Positions 51,900-60,652 of a stretch of 64,000 nt of DNA are shown here, piece by piece (the first letter of the stretch is position 1; every line of letters starts with the position of its first letter). Source of the stretch: GAS368 sp965227745 (GTDB lineage Bacteria > Verrucomicrobiota > Verrucomicrobiia > Opitutales > Opitutaceae). A program made the position numbers and the translations under genes. Location of the stretch: positions 5,890,001-5,954,000 of the forward strand of contig OZ245769.1 in assembly GCA_965227745.1 (NCBI GenBank), in the 5' to 3' direction. The notes beneath the pieces are model-generated. The model ran no database searches, was not told the DNA's origin, and saw only the letters and a program-made list of their open reading frames with translations.

Positions 51900-54800
51900 A
51901 TGACTTCCCCCGTCTCTCTCCCCGCCGAAACTGATGCGCAACTGCTTGCCTATCTTAATTTAAAACTGCGCGAGATCGGCCAGCCCGGCGTGCCGCTTGA
52001 GAGCCGCGAAGCGGAAGGCCTCGCCCCGCTCGTGAATCATTTCCTCGCCTTGAGTCGCGAAAAGGATCGCGCGCTCACGCGTCACCTTTGTCCGGTCGAT
52101 CAGCGCATCCAAAATTTTCTCGGCACTTATCTTCGTGGCCAGGCCGAAGTGCCGCAGCTGCCGTCGATTACGCTCGTCCTCGACCGCCCTGATCTTGCCC
52201 GTGTCCTTTCCCTGCCGCCCGGTCGGGATTCGCATCAGAGCGAAATCCTCTCGTCCTCCCGCGCGCACCAAGGCGTGTTGCACAACCCCCGGAGCGACCG
52301 GCGCACCACCCAGGGCATCTTCCACGTCAGCGAGGGCGGCTTGCCCATCCCCGATGACAAGAAAGCCGTCCCTGCCGAGGTCTTTGCCAAGCTCCTCACG
52401 CACGCGCTCAATCCTCCCCCTGAGCTTCTTCGCTTGCCGTTTACCGCCGGCTCCGCGCAGCCCGCCGAGTGCTTCGTCTCGCTGTACCTGCGGCCCGTGG
52501 TGTGTCCCGCCGTGCCCGGCTACGCGCCGCAACGCGCGATGGAAACGCGTTTCTTCATGCCCGGCGCGCTCGTCGCCAATCTCGATTTCGTCGAACGCAT
52601 CTTTGGCAATGCCGGCGATCCGCACCTCCCGGAAAACGACGCCGCGCTCGATCCTGAGCACTGGTCCGGCCACACCGGTTGCATCATCGTCGCGCCGCAT
52701 CTCAACACCCTCACCAAGAAAGAGCTCGGTCTCCCGCACTTCGACACCGCCACGCCGCGCCAGCGCCGCGACGGCATGTGCTGGAAGAAACCCGAGGAGC
52801 GTTACAACGACGGCGTGGCCTTCAAGCTCACCGCGCGCGATGCCTCGGGCGTCGTCCTCACTTTCATCTCCGACAACTACTTCGGGTACTGCAAGAAAGA
52901 GGTAAAGACTCAGCTCAGCTTTGCCGCGAATCTCCACGGCAAATGCGAGGAAGAACACGCGGGCGGCGCCATCGTGTTTCCGAGCTACGATCTCGGTGAA
53001 GATTTCCAGCTCAGCAAAAATCTCTACCGCGTCGATCACACCTTCGCCGAGGCCCTCACCCGGCTCGGCGACCGCGCGGTGCCGCAGCCCGGCGGCTGGG
53101 CGCGCGATACCACGTATCCAGATATCTACTACGTGCCGGACGGGGCCTACTTCGATTTGCGGAAGCAGCGCGTGACGTGGCGCGACGCGGCCGGCACCGA
53201 GCAATCGCTCAAGCTCCTCCCCGGCCTCACATACGTTCTTCCGTCCGGCTACAAGGTCGACATGGTCAAGCCCGACGAGGGCCGCAAGTGGCGCCTGCGC
53301 GGCACCACCGCCGAGGGCGTGCTCTGCCACAAGCCCTGCACCGTCTCCGGCGGCGGCAAGTCCGAGATTTCCAAGTCCATCGCCGACGCCCAATTCACCG
53401 GCCCCGTCTTCGTCAGCGATTTCGATTCCGACGCCAAGCTGGTCGATTCCGTGCTGTTCTACGAGTACGGCAACCGCTTCCGCGATCCCTCGCGCAACAA
53501 GCCCAAAGGCCGCCCGCTCCTCAGCCCCGAGCGTTCCCTCGGCTCCGTGGTCAAGCTCCTCAGCCGCAACCCCGAGTACACCGACGAGTACAACACCTGG
53601 CTCGGAAAAATCCCGCGCTACATCCGCGACATCGTGTTGATCCTCAAGCGCGCTTACCGCCCGGAGTGGGGCGGCGATTGGCGCGAGCACTATGGCGTCG
53701 ACACCATCAATGGCCGCCCCGGCAACGAGCTGAAATATCACCGCGACAAGATCCTCACGCACTACCTGCGCGTGGGCTTCACGCCCGATGGCAGTTGGCG
53801 CACCTTTACGCTGCGCAAGGATTTCCTGCCGGCGGTGAAGATCCAAAGTGAGGATGATATCACGGCCTCCGTCGTCGTCCCGCGCAGCGCGCTCGCGGGT
53901 CTGCCCGCTTCCATCGGCGCCGATACGCCCGCCGTGAAATTCGTTCACAACTGCGAGCAGCAGCTCTTCCAGCGCCCGGACGACGCCATCGTGCGCGGCT
54001 ACGATAAGCGCACCGAGCGCGACTTCGCGCGCCCGGGAAATTTCTTCTCCAACTACGAGCCGCTCAGCCGCGACACCGGCCGTATCATCGTCGAGGATAC
54101 GCTGGGCTTCGATACGTTCACCGAGCCCATTCGCGCGATCTTTCACGATTTCGTCGAGACCTCTGGCCCCGCCTACCTCTGCTCGCCCGCGCACCCGCGC
54201 ATCGTCGATGGCAAGCCCTCGAAAAATCCGCGCTACCTCCAGCATCGCCCCGACCTCGAGGACCCGCGCACCACGTACCTCTCCACCATCGGCGCGCAGC
54301 TCTACCGCCGCATCCCGCAGGGCGCACCCGTGCCCTTTCCGGTCGGCGCCGTGCTCATGGGCCGCCGCAATAATCCTCCGGAGCCTGGCGTGAAGCCGCT
54401 CTGCGTGTACAATCCGATCCACTATCAAGAGCTGCCCGAGGCCTTCATGGATTTGATCGCGAGCCTCACGGGCAAATCTCCCTCCACCACCGGCGCTGGC
54501 TCCGAGGGGGCGCTCACCAAGGGCCCGTTCAACGCCCTCGCGCCCATTCACGATCTCAACGCCGCCTTCGTCTCCTTCGTCCTCACCGATCTGCCGATCT
54601 TCTGCTCCGCCGCCGGCTGGGTCGGCCCGCGCTATCGCGTCGATCACGATGTCTCGCTGCTCATCCCCGAGATCTGGTGCCGCATGACACCCGAAGAGCG
54701 CTCGCCCCAATTCCTCATCGCCAAGGGCTACCTCGAGCGCTGCGTCGACACCACGCACGAGGGCAAACCCGTCCTCGCGAGCCGCCTCGGCTGGCGCATC

Positions 54801-55337
54801 ACAGATCGCTTCGTCCGCACTTTCTGCGGCCGCATCCTCGGCAATCCCAGTACGCTCTTCGGCGAGGATCTCCTCCGCCCTGAATTGCAAGACGCCGCCA
54901 TCTTCGCCGAGGGCATGGAAAACATCGTCCTCGCCATGCGCGCCGCCGCCGAGTGCTACTTCGCCGACGGCTCCGTCGAGCAAGCCGTGCCGCCGCTCCG
55001 CGCGCTGCTCCATCTCATGCGTGACGGAACCTGGGAAGGGAAGGGCGCTGACGCCCCGGAGTTCCGCGCGCTCTTCACGCGCGAGGCCGTGCTTGCCAGC
55101 GATTGGTACCGCGCCCGCCTCGCCGCCCAGCAGCGCCGCGACACCGCGCAGTGGGAAGCCCAAGCCACCTACCTCGAGCAATTCCTCGCCCGCGCCAACT
55201 ACGCCGATGTCGCCGCCAAGCTCAGCATTCGCGAACGCCTTGATCGCGTCCGCGCCGCCGCTGCCGCCGCGAAGACGCCGGAGTATCTCGCGCGGCTCAC
55301 GGGCACGCTGGGCGTCGATCCCGCGCTCGTGGTGTAA
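51900..55337 (+). CDS. Very large cytosolic protein, possibly PPi-type PEP carboxykinase
   Basis: The 1145-residue protein has no signal peptide or membrane segment. Near residue 482 it has VSGGGKSEISKSI, which resembles the PEPCK kinase-1 loop (GLSGTGKTTLS), and about 20 residues later FVSDFDSDAKLV, which could be the metal-binding kinase-2 segment. PPi-dependent PEP carboxykinases of Entamoeba and Propionibacterium are also about 1100-1150 residues long, much larger than ATP or GTP types. On size and these motifs I infer a PPi-PEPCK-like enzyme, which would interconvert PEP plus CO2 plus phosphate with oxaloacetate plus PPi. This is inference; a different P-loop phosphotransferase is possible. 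The gene is certain: codon use is strongly biased across its whole length. Confidence 0.5.
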   Translation: MTSPVSLPAETDAQLLAYLNLKLREIGQPGVPLESREAEGLAPLVNHFLALSREKDRALTRHLCPVDQRIQNFLGTYLRGQAEVPQLPSITLVLDRPDLARVLSLPPGRDSHQSEILSSSRAHQGVLHNPRSDRRTTQGIFHVSEGGLPIPDDKKAVPAEVFAKLLTHALNPPPELLRLPFTAGSAQPAECFVSLYLRPVVCPAVPGYAPQRAMETRFFMPGALVANLDFVERIFGNAGDPHLPENDAALDPEHWSGHTGCIIVAPHLNTLTKKELGLPHFDTATPRQRRDGMCWKKPEERYNDGVAFKLTARDASGVVLTFISDNYFGYCKKEVKTQLSFAANLHGKCEEEHAGGAIVFPSYDLGEDFQLSKNLYRVDHTFAEALTRLGDRAVPQPGGWARDTTYPDIYYVPDGAYFDLRKQRVTWRDAAGTEQSLKLLPGLTYVLPSGYKVDMVKPDEGRKWRLRGTTAEGVLCHKPCTVSGGGKSEISKSIADAQFTGPVFVSDFDSDAKLVDSVLFYEYGNRFRDPSRNKPKGRPLLSPERSLGSVVKLLSRNPEYTDEYNTWLGKIPRYIRDIVLILKRAYRPEWGGDWREHYGVDTINGRPGNELKYHRDKILTHYLRVGFTPDGSWRTFTLRKDFLPAVKIQSEDDITASVVVPRSALAGLPASIGADTPAVKFVHNCEQQLFQRPDDAIVRGYDKRTERDFARPGNFFSNYEPLSRDTGRIIVEDTLGFDTFTEPIRAIFHDFVETSGPAYLCSPAHPRIVDGKPSKNPRYLQHRPDLEDPRTTYLSTIGAQLYRRIPQGAPVPFPVGAVLMGRRNNPPEPGVKPLCVYNPIHYQELPEAFMDLIASLTGKSPSTTGAGSEGALTKGPFNALAPIHDLNAAFVSFVLTDLPIFCSAAGWVGPRYRVDHDVSLLIPEIWCRMTPEERSPQFLIAKGYLERCVDTTHEGKPVLASRLGWRITDRFVRTFCGRILGNPSTLFGEDLLRPELQDAAIFAEGMENIVLAMRAAAECYFADGSVEQAVPPLRALLHLMRDGTWEGKGADAPEFRALFTREAVLASDWYRARLAAQQRRDTAQWEAQATYLEQFLARANYADVAAKLSIRERLDRVRAAAAAAKTPEYLARLTGTLGVDPALVV

Positions 55338-55387
55338 ACGTATCGGGCAAGCCCAAGCGCGCTTCGAGAAAAGGTGCGGCGAGGTAG

Positions 55388-55470
55388 GGCGGCTTATCCT
55401 TAAGCCGCCGCACGCTCGTGATGCGAACGCCCTGAGTGGCGCGTTACGGATAACGCGCCCCGCCTTTTTT
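55388..55470. repeat. Double hairpin (family B) that may act as terminator
   Basis: GGCGGCTTA-TCC-TTAAGCCGCC (55388-55409) and GGCGCGTTA-CGGA-TAACGCGCC (55438-55459) form two strong, similar stem-loops separated by 28 bases. The second is followed by CCGCCTTTTTT. It may be a BIME-like pair that also terminates the 1145-codon gene 100 bp upstream. Confidence 0.6.
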
Positions 55471-55599
55471 AACCTCCTCTAACCGTAGGCCGGCTTTCAC
55501 CGCCGCCATGCTGTGAGCGGGTGTGACTGCTGCAGTCACTTCCTTCGTTCGACGGTTTCTTTCAGTTCGTTGCGTCTACCGCCCGCTCTGCCGCCACGA

Positions 55600-56145
55600 T
55601 CAATTTTTGCCCGCTGCAGGGGCCGTGCCGTCCGGTGCGGTGGGCGCCAATGCTTTGATCTCCTCCACCGCTCCCTGGCTGATCTTCTGCATCTTGGCCA
55701 TCATTCCCATCATCATCGGCTGCATCGACGACGTCACTTCCTGCATGACGCGCGGCAGTTTTCTGATTACTGCCTTTCCGGCCTTTGTTTTGTAAAATGC
55801 CACCATGCCTTCCGCCTCCTCCTGCGTGAGCGATTTTTGATAGATCTCGAAATACATCGGCTCCAGCTTCTCCCAGCTCAGCTCCTCTCGGATCAGCGCT
55901 ATCATCTTCTCCGAAGTTCGGTCGATGATGTTCTGCTCGTCGGCCGATGGCTTCTTACCTCTCATCGCCTGCTTCACGGAGTTTCGAAATATCCCGTCCA
56001 TCTGCCCAAACATTCCTTCCACCAATTTACGCGCCTCCGTCACTTCGAGCATTTCGCGAATCGTTTCTTTGGAAGCAGGAGCATCGTCGGCGCGCAGGCC
56101 GGAGACGCCGAGAGCGAGCATTGCCAGTAGGAAGCGGAGTTTCAT
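55600..56145 (-). CDS. DUF2059-family secreted protein
   Basis: The 181-residue product has a signal peptide (KLRFLLAMLALGVSGLRA) and the DUF2059 pattern: REMLEVTEARKLVEGMFGQM, MYFEIYQKSLTQEEAEGMVA and FYKTKAGKAVIRKLPRVMQE. A Met-rich stretch (MQPMMMGMMAKMQ) follows. The family is common but lacks a known biochemical role. I start at the ATG at 56145, where the signal peptide begins, not at the upstream ATG of the open frame. Confidence 0.85.
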   Translation of the reverse strand: MKLRFLLAMLALGVSGLRADDAPASKETIREMLEVTEARKLVEGMFGQMDGIFRNSVKQAMRGKKPSADEQNIIDRTSEKMIALIREELSWEKLEPMYFEIYQKSLTQEEAEGMVAFYKTKAGKAVIRKLPRVMQEVTSSMQPMMMGMMAKMQKISQGAVEEIKALAPTAPDGTAPAAGKN

Positions 56146-56293
56146 ATGATAGGGGAAGGCTAAGGGCAGGGGAGGTGTGATGAGGTGATGCCTACCCGCC
56201 TCATCTGGCAACCGGTAAAACTATACCACCTGACTGGCAGACCTTTTAGACGTGGCTAATATAGCTGTAGTACATTCAACTCTCCTCATTGGC

Positions 56294-57301
56294 ATGAACA
56301 CCCCCCGCGCCTGGCCCCTCTCGCTCGCCGCCTTCGTTGCACTGCCCGCGTTCGCTCTTGCGGCTGCCGCGCCGGAAACATCCGCCAAGCCCGCCAAGCC
56401 CGAGCCCAAGAAATCCGAGTGGGTCTTTTCGCTGCTGCCGAAGTCGCTGCAGAAAAATCCGCAGATCGATCTCACCGTCATCACCGAAATGACTGAGGCC
56501 GGCAAAAAACTGCCACCCGTCTCGTCCTCCGCTCCCGCCTACTTCATCTCGCAGTCCGGCGGCTTCAAGCAACTGGGCCACGCGCCCGGCAACGAGAAAT
56601 CACTCGCGCCCGAGCAGGTCGAAAAGCTTCTCACTCGTGCCCTCGCGCCCAATGGCTACTACCCCGCTGAGCCCGCCAAAAAGGAGCCCACCCTCGCCAT
56701 CATCTACGTCTGGGGCTCGCATAATCTCCTCGTCGAGGGCGACGCCGACAATCCCTCGCTCTCCGGCGAAATGGTCGCGCGCAATCTTCTCGACCGCGCC
56801 GCGCTCGTCGGCGGTGAGAAATTCGCCAAGCAGATGCTCGAGCTCTTTCAGCAGGCCGACTCCATGGCCCTCTCCGCACCCGCTCCGCGAGCCGACCCCA
56901 GCGGCGTGATGCCCACCATGCAGCCGATTTTGGGGCCGGAGCAGATGGCATTCATGAACCCCGTGAACCAGTTCAAGCGTGCCAACGCCAAGAATGAGTT
57001 CCTCGTCGAGCAGGCCGCCGAAGACGTATACTACGTCGTCGCCTCCGCCTACGACTACCAGTCACTCCTGAAAAAGCAGCGCGTCCTCCTCTGGCGCACG
57101 CGCATGACGGTCGCCGCCCAAGGCGTCTCGCAGGAGCAAACCCTCCCCACGCTCATCGCCACCGCCGCGCCCTACTTCGGCAAGGACATGACCGAGCCCG
57201 AAATCCTCACCCGCCGCCCCGTCAAAGACGGCAACGTCGAAATCGGCACGCCGACGGTGGTGGAGCCCGCTCCTGCCGCGCCGGCGAAAAAGAAGGAGTA
57301 A
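56294..57301 (+). CDS. Secreted protein of unknown function
   Basis: The 335-residue product starts with a signal peptide (PLSLAAFVALPAFALAAAA) and a Lys/Pro-rich linker (KPAKPEPKKSEW). The body includes PTLAIIYVWGSHNLLVEGDA, AAEDVYYVVASAYDYQSLL and KKQRVLLWRTRMTVAAQGVS. I do not recognise the family; the distribution of Ala, Gln and Tyr suggests a compact periplasmic domain. The tail is a Pro/Ala/Lys stretch. I start at the ATG at 56294; the frame extends to a GTG at 56252 without a signal-like sequence. Confidence 0.65.
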   Translation: MNTPRAWPLSLAAFVALPAFALAAAAPETSAKPAKPEPKKSEWVFSLLPKSLQKNPQIDLTVITEMTEAGKKLPPVSSSAPAYFISQSGGFKQLGHAPGNEKSLAPEQVEKLLTRALAPNGYYPAEPAKKEPTLAIIYVWGSHNLLVEGDADNPSLSGEMVARNLLDRAALVGGEKFAKQMLELFQQADSMALSAPAPRADPSGVMPTMQPILGPEQMAFMNPVNQFKRANAKNEFLVEQAAEDVYYVVASAYDYQSLLKKQRVLLWRTRMTVAAQGVSQEQTLPTLIATAAPYFGKDMTEPEILTRRPVKDGNVEIGTPTVVEPAPAAPAKKKE

Positions 57302-57637
57302 CCGTAAAAAGACGCAGAAGGCGCAAAAATGGATCGCAGATGGACGGCGACCTCCGGGCGCCGTCTTCGGTGCGTTCGTCTAGTATCGGCGTCCAATCCC
57401 CTTTGTCCTTCTGAGCGCAGCGAAACGACGGCTTGGGCAACCACCGAGGCGATCATATCGCACCGCCACCCTCACTCTACCTCGCTCCTCCGAGGGTAGG
57501 GTTCGACCTCCGGGCGAACCGTCAGTACGTCCGCTCTCCTCTGCAGGCATACATAACGGGCTTCTGACTCTGTGCTCTCTGTGACCCACCTCCGGATATA
57601 ACCGCGGATATCACCAAACCCGCACTATTTCCCACCC
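57302..57637. other. Gap with two hairpins sharing one loop sequence
   Basis: This 336-bp gap between convergent genes contains two hairpins with the same nine-base loop ACCTCCGGG but different stems: GACGGCG/CGCCGTC (57343-57365) and GGTTCG/CGAACC (57500-57520). No coding frame, RNA gene or clear terminator is seen. The loop contains ACCTCC, the core of the 16S rRNA anti-Shine-Dalgarno sequence. Confidence 0.55.
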
Positions 57638-60600
57638 TCACTTCACCACCGGCACCTGCTCCGTCGTCCGCAGATAAGCGATGAGATCGACCACCTCCGT
57701 CTCACTCATCGCGCTCAGCAATCCCGGCGGCATCAGCGACATTTCCAGCTTCTCCATCTTCTTGATATTGTCGCGCGCCAGGGTCGTCACCTCGGCCTGA
57801 TTCGCGAGCGTCACGGCCGCCGGCGTTTCCTTCTGCACGATGCCCGCCGCCGTGCGCCCGTCGTTGGTCTCGACGATGGTCAGTTGGTAGTCGTGCCCGA
57901 TCTCCGCATTCGGGTCCAAGATATTGCGGAGGATGTAGTCGAGGTCCGCGCGATTCGAACCCGTCAGCTCCGGCCCTACGCGGCGGCCCTCGTCGTAAAG
58001 CACGTGGCACACCGCGCAGGTTTTTGCGAACGTCGCCCGCCCGCGTCCCGCGCTGGCCGAGCTCAGGCGCTCCGGCGTGAGGACGCCCTTCCACTTCGCG
58101 ATGTCCGCCACGACATTTTCCGCCGTATCGCGCGACACGCCCCATACCGCCGTCAGCGAGCGGTCTAGATCCGCATCTTTAAACAACCGGATCTGCCGCG
58201 CCACCGTCGCATCGACATCGCCGCGCGGAATCGCGCCCGACTTGATCGCCGTGAGCAATTCGCGGGCATACGCGGGCCGCGCCGCCAGCACGGAAACCGC
58301 GAGGCGCTTCTCCTCGGCGTTGAAGCCCGCGTAAGCGGCGAGGATCGCGCCCGGCGTCGCCGGCACATCGTAGGCCGAGAGGCCGCGCAGCGCGCCGATC
58401 CGCAGGCCGGGTTCCGTGAGCAGCGTGTGGTAGAGCGGCGCGAGTTGGAAATCATTGCGCTCGATCACGACCGCCAGCGCCGCCTGCCGCGCCGCGAGCG
58501 GCGCGAAGACATCGGCCGCGATCTTCCGCTTGGCGGCAAAGATCGTCTTATCCCCAAAACGCGTCGCGAGCGCATCGGCCTTGGCGATCAGCGCGAGATC
58601 AGGGCTCGCGCTCAGCTTTACATATGCGGTCGCCCACGCCGCGGGGGCCTTGACCGTCGTCTGTCCCTCGGTCGCCGCGAGCAGACTGTCCACCATCTCG
58701 CGCTGAAACGTGAGATCATCCGAATCGGCGATGGCGTTCGCAAAGGTGTCGAGTCCGCTCTTGGGCGTGGTGCTGCCGACTTTCTTTTCATCGGCCAAGG
58801 CGGCCGCGCGTTTCGTGAAATAAGGCTTCAGCGCCGCGAGGGGCGTTTGTTTCGCCAGTTCCGCCGCGCGCGCCGGATCGGCCGGCACGAGCGGCTCCGC
58901 CGCAAACCAGTAGAGCAGGGGGAGATTGTGATCCGTGACGTCTTCGCCGTGCGCAAGCAGCGCCTCGACGACCGGCCAGCGCTTCGCCACGGCGATGCGC
59001 TGCGCCGCCGACGCCAGAAAGCGCCGCACCACGGGAGAGGGATCGCTCTTTGCCAGCGCAGCGAAAGCATCGATCAGCGCATTCGAGGGCCGGCGGTCTT
59101 CACAGCTCAATTGAATCGCCCAACCGCGCACATGCTCTGACTTCGCTTTCAACAGCTCCAGCGTCAACGCCTCGGTCAGCCCGCGCGTCGAATGCAACGC
59201 CCAGAGCGCACGCAGTTGTCGTGTCGGGTCGCCATTCTCGCGGATGATTTTAACCAATGCCGCATGCACCGCCGGGTCGGGTCCGCGCTCTTGCAGGATT
59301 ACCCGCGCGCGGCGCACGTACCACTCGTTGGCGTGCAGTTGGAGTTGCACCAACTCCGCGCTGGAGAGCTTCGCGAGATTGGGCGCGATGAACGGCGTGG
59401 CCGGCGCGGGGCCGTAGGAGAATTTGTAGATGCGGCCATTGGTGCGATCGTGCGGCTGCTGCTGGTGACACGCCCGTGCATCGTACCAGTCGCTATCGTA
59501 CACCGAGCCATCCGGCCCAAGCTCGAGGCGCAGTCCGCGAAACCAGCCGTCATTGGCCCGCATGAAATCGCCACCATGGTGGCCGACGTAGCCCGAGCCC
59601 TGCGGCTCGAGAAGGTCACGGTTCACCCGGTTGCCCAAAATATTATTCGTCAGCAGCGAGCCGCGATACTCCTTCGGAAACATGTCGCCGAGATAGATAA
59701 GCGTGCCCGCATGCGCATGGCCGCCGCCCACCGCATCCTGCTCCTCGCTCGGCATGCGCGAGGCGGTCGAGCCTTTCGCTCCCGCCCAGTGGGCGTGGTC
59801 GGCGATCGTCTGAATATCCGCGTAAGCGTACGGATAATACGCCTGGCCCGACTGGCGTTTGTAGTACCCGCCTTGGATCACGTGCCAGAGGTGCGGAATC
59901 ACGCAGGCCGTCACAAAGGCATCACCGACATCGTTGAAATCGAGGCCCCACTGGTTGCTCATACCATGAGCGAAGACCTCGAAGATTTTCTTCGTCGGAT
60001 GATAGCGCCAGATGCACGCGTTGAGCGGGATGCGCTCGCTGTCGCGCGCGCCGGGCTTGCCGACATTGCCCGGCGAGTAGATGCCGTTGTTACCGTAGAG
60101 CCAGCCGTCCGGCCCCCACACGAAGCTGTTGAGCGTCTCGTGGAGATCATCGTGACCCCAGCCATCGAGCACGACCTGCGGCGGACCATCCGGCACATCG
60201 TCGCGGTTCTTGTCGGGGATAAAGAGTAGGTACGGCGAGCTGCCCACCCATACGCCACCATGGCCGACCGCGATGCCCGTCGCGAAATTCAACTGGTCAT
60301 AGAAGACGGTGCTCTTGTCGAAGTGCCCATCGCCATTGGTGTCTTCCAAAATCAAAATCCGGTCGTGCCCATACGGCGCCCAGTCGGGATAAGAGTAATT
60401 CTCCACCACCCACAGCCGCCCCCGCTCATCGATGGTAAAGGCCACCGGCTGGTGTACATCCGGCTCGCCCGCAAAGAGCGTCGAGCGAAAGCCCGGCGGG
60501 AGCGTCATCGCTTTGGCCGCCGCCTCGGGCGCGAGCCCCGGCGTGGTGGCCACCGGGAAACCCTGCTGCGCGTGCAGTGCAGCGGCGAGCAAGCCAAAGG

Positions 60601-60640
60601 AAACGACAGCGATGAAGCGACGGAGAGATACGCGGGGCAT
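57638..60640 (-). CDS. PVC-type haem-binding membrane-bound dehydrogenase-like protein (1000 aa)
   Basis: The product, 1000 residues, has a signal peptide (RRFIAVVSFGLLAAALHA) and then, in order, a beta-propeller like the TIGR02604 dehydrogenase domain (about 45-420; LPPGFRSTLFAGEPDVHQPV, GPDGWLYGNNGIY), a long helical HEAT-like region (about 430-840) and a C-terminal c-type cytochrome domain (TIGR02603 type) with CAVCH and a distal Met near its end. Such proteins are expanded in Planctomycetota and Verrucomicrobiota; roles in sugar or polyol oxidation are proposed but few are proven. It lies 12 bp downstream of a paralogue. Confidence 0.9.
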   Translation of the reverse strand: MPRVSLRRFIAVVSFGLLAAALHAQQGFPVATTPGLAPEAAAKAMTLPPGFRSTLFAGEPDVHQPVAFTIDERGRLWVVENYSYPDWAPYGHDRILILEDTNGDGHFDKSTVFYDQLNFATGIAVGHGGVWVGSSPYLLFIPDKNRDDVPDGPPQVVLDGWGHDDLHETLNSFVWGPDGWLYGNNGIYSPGNVGKPGARDSERIPLNACIWRYHPTKKIFEVFAHGMSNQWGLDFNDVGDAFVTACVIPHLWHVIQGGYYKRQSGQAYYPYAYADIQTIADHAHWAGAKGSTASRMPSEEQDAVGGGHAHAGTLIYLGDMFPKEYRGSLLTNNILGNRVNRDLLEPQGSGYVGHHGGDFMRANDGWFRGLRLELGPDGSVYDSDWYDARACHQQQPHDRTNGRIYKFSYGPAPATPFIAPNLAKLSSAELVQLQLHANEWYVRRARVILQERGPDPAVHAALVKIIRENGDPTRQLRALWALHSTRGLTEALTLELLKAKSEHVRGWAIQLSCEDRRPSNALIDAFAALAKSDPSPVVRRFLASAAQRIAVAKRWPVVEALLAHGEDVTDHNLPLLYWFAAEPLVPADPARAAELAKQTPLAALKPYFTKRAAALADEKKVGSTTPKSGLDTFANAIADSDDLTFQREMVDSLLAATEGQTTVKAPAAWATAYVKLSASPDLALIAKADALATRFGDKTIFAAKRKIAADVFAPLAARQAALAVVIERNDFQLAPLYHTLLTEPGLRIGALRGLSAYDVPATPGAILAAYAGFNAEEKRLAVSVLAARPAYARELLTAIKSGAIPRGDVDATVARQIRLFKDADLDRSLTAVWGVSRDTAENVVADIAKWKGVLTPERLSSASAGRGRATFAKTCAVCHVLYDEGRRVGPELTGSNRADLDYILRNILDPNAEIGHDYQLTIVETNDGRTAAGIVQKETPAAVTLANQAEVTTLARDNIKKMEKLEMSLMPPGLLSAMSETEVVDLIAYLRTTEQVPVVK

Positions 60641-60652
60641 GATGGGAAAAAT

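Noticed and set aside
51960..55181. A 1073-codon open frame antisense to the 1145-codon gene
   Set aside because: It mirrors the sense gene in a high-GC region where biased third positions remove stop codons on the other strand. Its product has no recognisable domain and the sense gene has PEPCK-like motifs.
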